NCBI GenBank assembly: GCA_036345935.2 | Contig: JADWOT020000007.1 | Span: forward strand, 9,970,100 to 10,034,099 | From: Taenia hydatigena | Taxonomy: Eukaryota > Platyhelminthes > Cestoda > Cyclophyllidea > Taeniidae | Length of the DNA stretch: 64,000 nt | Reading direction: 5' to 3' | Shown: one piece after another, positions 38,301-48,600 of the stretch | Layout of the letters: every line of letters starts with the position of its first letter | Numbering within the stretch: the first letter of the stretch is position 1 | Position numbers and translations under genes: made by a program | Notes under the pieces: generated by a model | What the model saw: the letters and a program-made list of their open reading frames with translations, nothing else | Database searches by the model: none | Told to the model about the DNA's origin: nothing

Positions 38301-38909
38301 TCAGGGTAAGGCTACGTTACAAATCGAATTTGGAATTGGTAGTGACGTAGCCGTTAAGTGGAGACACTAACCCATCCGCTTACAAATTTTTTCTCCAGCC
38401 GCAAGCGACAGCAAATTATTGGGCTGCAATTCAAAACAATCGTCGCTGTTAACTATGACAAGTCTTCAACAGTGTCACGACTGCATTGCAGCACAATTTC
38501 AAGTACTTACGGCCGATTAGAAAATCCCGCTTAAGGCAACCAGAAATCAGTAAACGCATTCAAATTTCTAAGCTAAATATCCTAGCATAGCCTCCTATGT
38601 ATTTTGTCCGGCCGCAAGAGTTTCAACTCCACTTACAACACTTTAAAGCTAAACAATAAGAGTAAGGCATGTTTTAGTTTTCGCAATTCATTCTAGATGA
38701 GCACCCATGACGCTTCTAACACTAGAGCAGAAGAGATCCGAAGTCTGGCACATAAAACCTTAAAACGAGTAAGCACAAAATAATCGAAACCCTGAAACAG
38801 TCCGGTGTAATAATAGGAGAAAAAATTACCTCCGATTTAATTTGCCAATGCGTTCCGCATACCCAACAAGGAAACGCCAAGAAGAAGCTGAAGCAAAGAT
38901 GTCCAATCA

Positions 38910-38915
38910 TTTATT
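38910..38915 (-). terminator. AATAAA polyadenylation signal of the left Trp-rich gene
   Basis: AATAAA on the minus strand, 168 bases after the stop codon of the 39083-39292 frame. It is followed on that strand by a T/GT-rich stretch. It is identical to the signal in the right arm. Confidence 0.7.
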
Positions 38916-39082
38916 AAGCAGTTTTAAGTGATAAACAGGAATAATAGCATTGGTTGAGCGTTCAGAGCAAGAGAGAAGTGGAGGAGGGCATGTACACCGC
39001 CGACTAGCTCCTTCACCTCCTTGGCACGTGGAGGCGCCTTCACAAGCGTCGGTGCAGGCACTACCTCGGTGGTGGTTGCTGT

Positions 39083-39292
39083 TTACCACCATTGCTGCGA
39101 CCATCCCCACGGCTGGCCACACGGCGACCACCATTGCGGCTTCTTCTCCCACAACCACTCACACGGCGACCAGCAGTGCGGCTTCTGCACAGACCACAAT
39201 GCCCACTTCTGTCCCCATTGCGAACCCTTCTCAAACTCTCCCCACGGTGCCCACTTCCACGGATACGAGCATGGCCAACCTCCCCACACCAT
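39083..39292 (-). CDS. Tryptophan-rich 69-residue protein, left copy
   Basis: This intronless frame is the mirror copy of 41404-41613. The predicted protein is identical except at residue 47, which is leucine here (TTG) and serine in the right copy (TCG). It has 17 Trp, 8 Pro, 6 Lys, 4 Cys and no Arg or Asp in 69 residues. The TATA box (39344-39351), initiator (39316-39321), start context and AATAAA signal are all preserved, so both copies look equally able to be expressed. It is transcribed leftward, away from the spacer and from its twin. An in-frame ATG further upstream (39403) lies before the TATA box and is unlikely to be used. The function is unknown; see the right copy for the motif description. 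Confidence 0.7.
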   Translation of the reverse strand: MVWGGWPCSYPWKWAPWGEFEKGSQWGQKWALWSVQKPHCWSPCEWLWEKKPQWWSPCGQPWGWSQQWW

Positions 39293-39315
39293 TTCTTTGT
39301 CTCTGCTTTCCTTGA

Positions 39316-39321
39316 TACTGA
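39316..39321 (-). promoter_or_regulatory. Initiator (TCAGTA) of the left Trp-rich gene
   Basis: TCAGTA on the minus strand, with its A about 32 bases after the first T of the TATA box. This matches the expected spacing for a polymerase II start site. Confidence 0.55.
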
Positions 39322-39343
39322 CTTGCGCTCTGAGGTGTGCCCG

Positions 39344-39351
39344 CTTATATA
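39344..39351 (-). promoter_or_regulatory. TATA box of the left Trp-rich gene
   Basis: TATATAAG on the minus strand, about 50 bases before the ATG at 39292. It is identical to the right-arm copy. Confidence 0.7.
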
Positions 39352-39611
39352 CCAGTCGCCTTGTCTCTAATTGTCTCGTGTAGCCCTCGTGCTCACTGCA
39401 CATTTAGCTCTACACCCGTGCTTGCCGATCATCGTCGATGCTCTCATGATGCCAACATTTTCGGCTGACATTTTAGGTGTCGCATAGACTGTGAGTTGCA
39501 TGTGACTTCTCAACATAGAAATTTAACAATTATCTATGAACGGTGATGGCCTTGCTAATGTAGAGGTCGTAGATCACAGGCCAGTATTGAACCTTACCAA
39601 ACCGCTAGACC

Positions 39612-41084
39612 TGATTCATCTGTAATGCTTATCGTGCCGTTATTTAATGGTGTGCACGCACGCGTAGACGCACGATTACAACTTATATAGTTGATGCAAT
39701 GCAGCAACGAACGTTGTCTAGGAGTGCACTTACATCTAGGTGTTGTTAGTCTTCCACTTGTATTCAAACTCTATATTAGCCAATAATGCCCATGTAGCCT
39801 CTTCTATTGCACACATAAGTCGCTCGCAAAGAACATAATACCCACCAGCAGAAGTTTGCTCCAAATTCATGACTTATGCGATATCTTGGCTTAACAGTCA
39901 ATGTCTCGGTTTATTTGTGCGGCAGATAAAATTATTGGGCAGTATTTATGCGTGATGCAGGAGAATTGAGTAAGTCTTTAATGATATTTTGCCAAATATA
40001 AATATACATACCTGGTTTATCACCCTATTGGTGTTATGCGGGATAAATTCATCCAAGGCGATGGCTCATCCAGATTGACAATCGACTGCGAATTGAGAAA
40101 TGCGATTGTAGCTCATGTTTTCACAGAATTCATCAATTAGCAAATCATTTGGCAACCATTAAACAATGTCTTCTGCAAGCGATTTTAGGGCTTAATTTAC
40201 CGGTTGATATTTATGCATTCCTTAGTCTGCACACATACCTCTGGGCGGTCTTAGGCGCAATTGATGCTAAATCTATTCGTGTCAAATGGTTCTGCTCTAA
40301 ACAATTAGCTCTTCTTTGCAGTCTTAATCAGGGGCCTTACGTACGTATATAATAATAATAATAAGGACGATTGGCACATCGTCTCGTACCATTGCAGACT
40401 AATGGATTATTAGAAGCAGTTTGCTCAGTGAAGTTCTACTGGGAGATAAGATGGTTAGTGCACTGAGAACTCAGCGAATCCGAGACAAAATTGCATTTGG
40501 CATCGCCAAGACTACTTCAAAGTTGTATAATCATTCTGTTAGTTCTATTGCGAAACTTCAGTAAATTTGAGCTAGAGTTGAGAAAAGAATACAATCTCTT
40601 TAAATAAATATCCGAATTTGCTTGTTTATCAGCCTGCAAAATTTTCCCTCCACTTACGGGATAGATCTACAACTGGTTTTATTTGTAATGTGATTGTAAT
40701 TTGCAACATTGTTTAAAAACCATCTTAAATCATGTTGAATTTCAAGTGATTAAAAGGTCAATACTATAAGCCAAGGGATGTCTCAGTGCTTGATACGTTT
40801 CGCGTCAAATCTGGGGAGCATAATGCAATAAGTCTCAGCATTGAAAACAAATAATTGCGCTTGCGAGAAAAATATCCAAGACGTCTTGTGTGCTACGATG
40901 GCGTAACCCAGTCGAAACGAAACTCGAAAGAGCTGTACTTATAGTCGAACATATTGGATTGGTGTCATGAAGGCAAATCTCTACACGATTGATGGTGAGA
41001 CAAGTCACTTGTAGCCTAGAAAGCATTTGATGCTAATGGAATATTTCCTTTCAATGTAATTATCACCGGAACATGAATAAAGCG
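39612..41084. other. Spacer between the inverted-repeat arms
   Basis: A 1,473-base unique spacer with no recognisable gene. The frame 40149-40352 (67 codons) has no known domain. It contains the upstream regions of two divergent Trp-rich genes, so any shared enhancer would lie here or in the inner ends of the arms. Confidence 0.7.
40349..40364. repeat. ATA trinucleotide microsatellite
   Basis: About five ATA units in the spacer between the inverted-repeat arms. Confidence 0.9.
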
Positions 41085-41344
41085 GGTCTAGCGGTTCGGT
41101 AAGGTTCAATACTGGCCTGTGATCTACGACCTCTACATTAGCAAGGCCATCACCGTTCATAGATAATTGTTAAATTTCTATGTTGAGAAGTCACATGCAA
41201 CTCACAGTCTATGCGACACCTAAAATGTCAGCCGAAAATGTTGGCATCATGAGAGCATCGACGATGATCGGCAAGCACGGGTGTAGAGCTAAATGTGCAG
41301 TGAGCACGAGGGCTACACGAGACAATTAGAGACAAGGCGACTGG

Positions 41345-41352
41345 TATATAAG
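41345..41352 (+). promoter_or_regulatory. TATA box of the right Trp-rich gene
   Basis: TATATAAG, a near-ideal TATA box, 52 bases upstream of the last base before the ATG. The initiator TCAGTA at 41375-41380 places the start at about 41377, the normal 30-32 bases downstream. Confidence 0.75.
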
Positions 41353-41374
41353 CGGGCACACCTCAGAGCGCAAG

Positions 41375-41380
41375 TCAGTA
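41375..41380 (+). promoter_or_regulatory. Initiator (TCAGTA) of the right Trp-rich gene
   Basis: TCAGTA with the A at 41377. This predicts a 5' untranslated leader of only 27 bases before the ATG at 41404. Confidence 0.6.
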
Positions 41381-41403
41381 TCAAGGAAAGCAGAGACAAA
41401 GAA

Positions 41404-41613
41404 ATGGTGTGGGGAGGTTGGCCATGCTCGTATCCGTGGAAGTGGGCACCGTGGGGAGAGTTTGAGAAGGGTTCGCAATGGGGACAGAAGTGGGCATTGT
41501 GGTCTGTGCAGAAGCCGCACTGCTGGTCGCCGTGTGAGTGGTCGTGGGAGAAGAAGCCGCAATGGTGGTCGCCGTGTGGCCAGCCGTGGGGATGGTCGCA
41601 GCAATGGTGGTAA
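41404..41613 (+). CDS. Tryptophan-rich 69-residue protein, right copy
   Basis: This is a complete intronless gene: TATA box, initiator, 27-base leader, ATG in a good context (G at -3, G at +4), 69 codons, TAA and AATAAA at 41781. Seventeen residues are Trp (3, 6, 12, 14, 17, 26, 30, 33, 41, 46, 48, 54, 55, 62, 64, 68, 69), about a quarter of the protein. Cys is at 8, 40, 44 and 58, with eight Pro, six Lys, four Glu and no Arg or Asp. The C-terminal half has a two-fold repeat: KP at 37-38 leading to WSPCE (41-45), and KP at 51-52 leading to WSPCG (55-59). The N-terminal PWKWAPW (11-17) recalls Pro/Trp-rich antimicrobial peptides, but no signal peptide or membrane helix is visible. All Lys codons are AAG and all Glu codons GAG. 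I recognise no family. Opposite-strand frames are shadows, because the biased composition begins at this ATG and ends at this stop. Confidence 0.75.
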   Translation: MVWGGWPCSYPWKWAPWGEFEKGSQWGQKWALWSVQKPHCWSPCEWSWEKKPQWWSPCGQPWGWSQQWW

Positions 41614-41780
41614 ACAGCAACCACCACCGAGGTAGTGCCTGCACCGACGCTTGTGAAGGCGCCTCCACGTGCCAAGGAGGTGAAGGAGCTAGTCGGCGGT
41701 GTACATGCCCTCCTCCACTTCTCTCTTGCTCTGAACGCTCAACCAATGCTATTATTCCTGTTTATCACTTAAAACTGCTT

Positions 41781-41786
41781 AATAAA
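41781..41786 (+). terminator. AATAAA polyadenylation signal of the right Trp-rich gene
   Basis: Canonical AATAAA 168 bases after the TAA. It is followed by T- and GT-rich sequence (41797-41835) of the kind found downstream of cleavage sites. It predicts a transcript of roughly 430 bases. Confidence 0.75.
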
Positions 41787-44700
41787 TGATTGGACATCTT
41801 TGCTTCAGCTTCTTCTTGGCGTTTCCTTGTTGGGTATGCGGAACGCATTGGCAAATTAAATCGGAGGTAATTTTTTCTCCTATTATTACACCGGACTGTT
41901 TCAGGGTTTCGATTATTTTGTGCTTACTCGTTTTAAGGTTTTATGTGCCAGACTTCGGATCTCTTCTGCTCTAGTGTTAGAAGCGTCATGGGTGCTCATC
42001 TAGAATGAATTGCGAAAACTAAAACATGCCTTACTCTTATTGTTTAGCTTTGAAGTGTTGTAAGTAGAGTTGAAACTCTTGCGGCCGGACAAAATACATA
42101 GGAGGCTATGCTAGGATATTTAGCTTAGAAATTTGAATGCGTTTACTGATTTCTGGTTGCCTTAAGCGGGATTTTCTAATCGGCCGTAAGTACTTGAAAT
42201 TGTGCTGCAATGCAGTCGTGACACTGTTGAAGACTTGTCATAGTTGACAACGACGATTGTTTTGAATTGCAGCCCAATAATTTGCTGTCGCTTGCGGCTG
42301 GAGAAAAAATTTGTAAGCGGATGGGTTAGTGTCTCCACTTAACGGCTACGTCACTACCAATCCCAAATTCGATTTGTAACGTAGTCTTATCCGGAGCTAT
42401 AAATGTGGATTAGCTTACTGCAATCCACCAGCAAATAATGAAACCCGTAATGCTTATAATTTTCCAAGTCTTTCTTTCTCTACCACTACCACTTCTACCA
42501 GTAATGACTATGACTAGAACATTCCTTCGCTAACCCCACAAGCGCATTCGTTGATGGCATTAACCAGTGGCTCGAGAATAAACTAGAAGACATACCTTAT
42601 TAAAATAAGCACGAGCAATTAATGGGTTCCTGATGTCTCTGATACCCTTGAAAGGTTATGTTCTTAAACAGGAGTTGGGATGGATATCCATCCATCTGTT
42701 CAACTGTTGTGAAACTGCACAACAATCGTGCAGATCCACCCTTTTTCGACTGCCTACTCAAGACACTAGTATGTCGCTGATGGCTATCCCATCTGAAAAC
42801 TATTCTTCACACTTTAACGCTAAGTGCAGTGACTTTGCCTTCAAAATGGCAGAATCCTCTTGTAACTGTAGGTGGCTGCGTCGGGCCCCTTTAAGAGGCA
42901 GTGAGAAATGACGCCTTGGTGGCACAGCCCACCGCATTCTCACAATTATTACCGTCTGCAAGAGCCTTTTATCTGGATTGCGCTGTACAAGTCTTGGCGT
43001 TAATGATGGCGCCGTTCAACTGCCAGGAACTCATGCTGCAACAAAAGCAGCGTTTTGGCAACGTAAATGAGAATCTCCAATTTCACTTGAGTAAGTTTAA
43101 GCCACCTGATGTTTTTTGCTGTAGAAATTCCAACCTTTTAGTCATTCGTCATCCTACTTTACTTTTGACTGTTCAAAAAATCGCGATCAGCTCTTCTCAG
43201 TTCGACTGAGTGATTTTATGTCATATTCCCTTTTTGTTTGTCCGTTCAGAAATAAATTTCGCATACGCTGTTTCCCTCTACCTCTAAGTTTAGGTCCTCA
43301 CCCTCTCCGTAGACTCGTCAGCCGTGAGGCAATAACAAGGAGTCCCAAAGGCTTCAACTCGTTTATCTATCATTTCCCGCTAGAGTATGTTGCAATAGAC
43401 TCACTTAGTCTTGATTGCTGTTTGGCCAATTGATAGCTTAGTAACGAACCAGAGGAAATGCTCTCATGTATTGGATTAAATGCCCCTGAAGTATCCATGT
43501 TCTCTCCTAATCGCAGGATTTGTTAGCTGTGACAGATCCGTGGGTGCCCAGGTCGCGATACGTGCCGGAAATGGCCATGTTGTGGGAAGGTTAAATATTA
43601 AGGGCTAAGCCGCAGTTAGAGGCGGATATTTTGTAAGCTACTGCTCTTAACGACTAGAGTAACACCTTCTTGTGTGCCATTCTGTGCCTTTTTGTTTCTA
43701 AGAAATTGATCTGAACCGATGTGCTGCACAATTTGGTGCTATTCAGCAGACCGCTGATTGAGTTTCATCTTTCTAAATCCCCACCAACCTTGTAAAGTAG
43801 CATTTTCGCCTGAGGGTAAGTAATCTGTTGCTACAGCTTTTAAAGTAAAATGATTTCTTAGGTTTTTGGTACTCTAGCACGAGATCTTGGATGTCACCTC
43901 TTTGCGTTTGCACGGGTGTCAACTTTGACTTTCGACCTCACCAAAGTTCACTACTGAATTTCCGATACCCCTGCTGTGTTGCATGTCTATGACCTTATGT
44001 GATTGCATTGGATTCAACGCGGCCTTACAGGGAGTTGCGCACCATGCACCGACTATTTCTGAATCATTTTGTCGGCGGCTGTATTTTATGCGAAATTTGG
44101 ACACCACTACTAATTTGGTCAGTGAAGGACGGCAATGAGTGCTAAATCAGCGGAATTTGTCGATTCGTCGGCTCTTAACGCAGCGAATCGTGAAATGGGC
44201 AGACTTCTAGGGAATGACGATCTGAACGGTTTGCGATTCACAAATGTCAGGGGCATAAAACCCTTTCCTACCCATCCGCCACATTAGAAAAGACAACGCC
44301 TCGAATTTTGTGTCACTTCAATAAAATGGCTTATTGTATCTTGACATGACAAAACAGACTACTAAATTTTATCTACCACCCGAATACTCCGGGTAAATGT
44401 CCATTTAAAACGCATCAACTCGTTTTAATTCTTGGCACCTTTAAATTGACATTGCAATCTAAGCACCTATCAAATAACAAAATTGCCAAGAAAAATTCCC
44501 TTTCTTGAGAAGCAAGAAAAATTGAGAAAACCGGGTTCATTGTGTCAAACGAACACGACTATTAGCGTTTGCAGATATTAAACGACCAAAAGAGGCTAAT
44601 CCCATCTAGCGTGCTTCTAAGTTAAACGACGTAATGCCTCATCTTTCGCACGAAGCACCTTCATGTTCGTGTCCTTTTCACTTCGTGCAACCAGGTCCAT

Positions 44701-45310
44701 CCGCAATATTTATCGAACCACTGACTGTAGTAAATGAAAATGAAATAAGGAAGCATGATTTAAAAGAGTTCGATTACAAGTGGGGCACATCACCCGTAAA
44801 ATCGTGCCACAAATTCATTCTGACAAGCCGCTTTAAGCACGCCTATTACGACTGGCAGTGATGTCTGCATCAATGGCTGCCGCCAGCATAGGTACGTCAA
44901 AATATAGATGCTGACTTAGGGACATTCGTGTTCAGAGTCGACAGTGGAATCTACGAATCTTTAAAAGTAACCATTAAGTGACACAGAGCTACTGATGCCT
45001 TTACCAGTGCCTCCAAGACACGCTCAATTGGTGCATGTTTTACACGGGAATTGGCGTCTACTTCATTTAGACTTTGGAAATGCCTTAAATTAAAGCCAAA
45101 ACAAGGCATTTATTAAAAGTGGCCCTAAAACCTTAAGTCGAAGTCAACCAAGCATGGCGTAATGCTTTACGCACTTAGCAATGTAAAGAAATATTTTGGA
45201 CAGATGGTCACTGGATTTTCTTGGAGCGAGTAAAAAGTTTTATTGTGGATAGATCATCTACTGACACAATTGCTTTCACGCATTATGGATGGTTCCACGC
45301 ATATCATCAG

Positions 45311-45486
45311 TCAGTGGGCGTCTTAATTACAAGGAAAGCTACTTCTTATCCCTTCATGAACAGCCATGTCTTAGGTTTGGCACCCTTTCTCTTCAAGAAT
45401 TCCTCAGAGATAGAGGAGTTGGGAGGATTAAAGCAGGCCAAATCCCCTATCGTGCGGAACAGCTTGGGTCAAGAGAGATAGTTCAA
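45311..45486 (+). other. Possible internal exon, right-arm copy
   Basis: An open segment of 176 bases bounded by CATCAG at 45305-45310 (acceptor-like, with a weak pyrimidine tract) and GTAAGC at 45487-45492 (good donor). In the open frame it gives about 58 residues, including YKESYFLSLHEQPCLRFG and LQEFLRDRGVGRIKAGQ. These look protein-like, but I cannot assign them. The frame is open across both boundaries, starting with an ATG at 45289, so this could also be chance. No flanking exons were identified. The nearby frame 44695-44861 has a better pyrimidine tract before its CCAG and ends in a stop, and could be another exon of the same unknown gene. Confidence 0.25.
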
Positions 45487-46652
45487 GTAAGCCTGTGCAT
45501 TTTTCCACCTCATCTAATGGCATAAAGATAGAATAGCAGCAGCCTCAACAATTAGCACGAAGTCGTTTAAATTGTATTCGCATACACGTTTGCCCATTGA
45601 ACGTAAGTGCAGTGCATTTTTGATAATTTATTGGTATTTCCATATAGTCGTGGGCCGAATTTCTTTGTCTTTATTGCACAGTGTTTCCCAATGCACCCGC
45701 ATCATCACGAAGTAGATGAATTTGTCAAATCATAACAATCAACGATAAATCTGTCTGCTGCACAATAATACTCATCTGGCAAGGCGAACACTTTACTTAA
45801 CTACTTTGATCAAAGACATCAGTGCGTGGTTTTCAGTATCGTTAAAATTTTGCGGAATCATTCTTATCACCCCCTGCCATTAAATCAGTCACAGACGGTG
45901 GAACATACGCAAGTAATGTGTTGGTCTTAACTGCCTTGTTATACACTCTTACGAGTTAGCTAATGTGCAGGAGTCAGCAGTGCCCAGAGCAGCGTGTTCT
46001 GCATCAATTAGACTCGAAAGCGTTTTCTGCAGAGAGAATCTGTCACTAGTCCCGACTGATCATGTCGAAGGTTTGACATCTAATTCTTCATTCATTACAA
46101 CTGGTGAATATGCATTTGCTGATTTAGCCACCGTAGTCCCCTCTACTGCCCTGGTCATAATGTCTGCCCGAAATTTCGCGTAAGACTGTGCACACTGACT
46201 AGTTACAACGCCACAATTTCACATAAAAACGAAAGCCTCCAGAAAGTGAAGGTAAAAGCTATTTTGTAACAGTGAGCGTGCTTATCAGTGTCCTTAACAC
46301 AATCGCTCAGGCAATTCAATAACATTAGATTTCATAGTGTGCGCGTGAATGCTTAATTTGGTTAGTAGTTCAAGAACTTGCAGACCATGGGCTAACTACA
46401 ATTGACAGCAAATTTAAAAGTACACGTGTGCGGATTGTTAATGTAAAAATTTTTGATATGTGAATGCCCTCTTAACTCCGTCTCATGCTGCTGGCAGCTT
46501 CCACTACGCGTGGGGTCGTTGCATTGGCGATCGGTAAGTTGTCTTCTTATCCTTACACTGTTCAGTACACGTGAAGAAAGAAACTATTCGCTATATGAGA
46601 GCATTCTATAAAGACAGCGAAAATTTCTCATCACAGAAACTGCTAAAGTGCG

Positions 46653-48600
46653 CTACTCTTATTCATTTGTACCTTGATACATTGCACCACAACACCATGC
46701 ATGATGTCACAGTCAAATCAACATGGTGTGGCTGACTTCTTTTTGTTATTATGCCTGATGCTTACCTTCCTTCGCACTTTAGCTCTTTACTTCTATAGCG
46801 TCTTCAAATGTTCTTTAGTTTTGTGGTGAATAGGATTTTGTTCATCTTCGTACCCTTTTACATGGCGTATGCATCAAATAAATCAGTTTTTATAAAGAGT
46901 GTTGCACTCTATTTCCGTTTAATTTGGTCATCAAGAACCAAAATACAGCTTTTATTTATGCATAAAGTAAATATAACACGATAAAACCAATTGAATTTGG
47001 TAAATTTTAGGGAGACAAAGTGTGCTGGTGCTTCGTAATGCGTGTTTAATGCCAAGGTGTTTGACATAACCTGGTTGATTTTATCAAACCTTATTTATCT
47101 CCGTTCTGGCTAACCATGGTCGCAGATGATATCTTCCTGCCCTAGCCCTAAAGCCTATGCTGATGCAGCAACACTAATGATTAGTCGCCCCAGCTTATAT
47201 GTTGCAAGCATCCAAACGCCTCTTGTCCGCAATCACAGGCATCAGGGACATTTTCCTTTTGCGCTTTTCATGTTTTGCCCGTTTAACAATTTAGCAATTC
47301 TAGATCACGTTAAAATAGGAACCGGCATTAACTCGCAGTCGTAATATATGGATTTGTATAGCTAAATAATTTTATCGTGATGCTCAATCCGCCACTAACT
47401 AAACATAAATCGTGCAGGTCTATCCTCTGCCTACTAACCCATATACATCTTGCATACATTCAGCGGCTAGCATTTTGTCAATTGCTTTTATGCCTAAATA
47501 ATTTATACCTGCTTTAAGGTCCTCTCAGCATTAAAGACAAGCCGATGCTTTCACATTCGTGCAGATCTTAGCGTTCCTGAGAACGCACATCTTGAAGCAG
47601 TCAAAATTATTTTCTCTCCCCTTTAATCCAAAATCGACCGGAAATGAAGCCCAGCATTCCACTTCCTTCTGCAATCGCTTACGGTAGTTCTTATTCACAA
47701 ATTAGGTAATTTTGGCGCTTATGAAAGAAAGAAAGCTGCGATAGTGCAAAGATATGCAGTTTTGATATGGAATTTATCAATATTAGACATAGTAGCAAAT
47801 TTCCTTTTGCAATAGCTTGCTGTAATCCTCAATTTACAATCCTGCATTGTAGGTATGGCCAAGGCGTAATGATCCTATTTCAGTAAAGAACTCGGGGATA
47901 GCAAGGGCATAGAGTTCCGTTTGTTTTCATCCACATTGATCCAGAATTGTTCCGAATTTGGATTCAGTAGCTCATTCTCTTCTGTAAGAGAGCGCAACAG
48001 TTCTCGTTTCAAAGTCGGACAATGCAGGTGTGGCCCATGTGTGGGGTGTCTATTGTGCCAAGGGCAGCTGCGGCACAACGGGTCCAGAGATGAGCTCTCT
48101 TGACTGTTTTGATCGAGATTTGCTTAGATTTAGGATACCGCAGCCTGCTTTTTGTAAATTCTTGCAGCATTGCTTGTTATTAAACCAAAACGCAAATTGT
48201 CTCTTTTGGCAAAGAAAGCTAAGAGAGTTAGGTAACTAAAGAAACTGCAGAAATAAGGAAAAGGTTTGCACACTCAGGGTAAAGATAAAATGGTTCTGAT
48301 ATGAGCAGTGCCCGGTGCGGATGTGTAAGAGCATTAGACAAGCAAAGTAAAGTTGATTAAGGTAAATCGGGCAATGCTTTAAAAACATAGATCGCTTAAT
48401 AGGGTAAGAGTATAAACCGTGTCTTCCAAATATCTCCTTTTTTTATCAGAGGTATTATGTACATAACTTGATTCTTTTACAAGTTCTTTTCTTCCAGTGT
48501 ACATCACATGGAAAGGAAAACTATCACTAGCCTCCTCTAGTATGCCACCCGACAAAAACAAATTTTTTCATTAAGCTGGTTTTTTTGCACTTTGCTTATT
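46653..48600. other. No recognisable gene
   Basis: Unique sequence beyond the right arm. The plus-strand frames 47126-47344 and 47921-48239 have no recognisable domain. 46930-47000 is AT-rich. No RNA gene was seen. Confidence 0.5.

Larger units (their letters stand above)
34045..39611 (+). repeat. Large inverted repeat, left arm
   Basis: The reverse complement of this arm is 41085-46652. Mirror coordinates sum to 80696 in the inner part (for example 39083 with 41613) and to 80697 further out (for example 36590 with 44107). The arms therefore differ by about one net base over 5.57 kb, with scattered substitutions. Similarity stops abruptly at 39611 (inner edge) and about 34045 (outer edge). 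The part 37500-38400 has visibly more substitutions than the rest. Contents: one Trp-rich gene (39083-39292, minus) and a possible exon (35211-35386, minus). Confidence 0.95.
41085..46652 (-). repeat. Large inverted repeat, right arm
   Basis: Reverse-complement partner of 34045-39611. The inner edge is at 41085 (GGTCTAGCGGTTCGGT against its mirror, with one mismatch). The outer edge is near 46652, after AAAGTGCGC. Beyond 46652 the sequence is unique. The arm contains the right Trp-rich gene, a possible exon (45311-45486), and several open frames that mirror those of the left arm. Examples are 42901-43209, whose peptide differs from the left one at many residues, and 44634-44861, which is identical. 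Confidence 0.95.

Noticed and set aside
38950..39315. Thr/Ser/Pro/Ala-rich frame as a mucin-like protein
   Set aside because: A third reading of the same DNA, explained by the TGG-rich frame on the other strand. It has no signal peptide and runs into the antisense of the promoter.
39021..39383. His/Cys-rich open frame as a metal-binding protein gene
   Set aside because: It has no ATG (it begins with TTG inside a longer stretch opened after a TGA near 38955). Its special composition is confined to the span of the opposite Trp-rich frame, and it has no promoter or poly(A) signal of its own.
41293..41403. Upstream in-frame ATG extending the Trp-rich protein to 106 residues
   Set aside because: The extension would start before the TATA box and read through the predicted core promoter. 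The ATG at 41404 has the better context and position.
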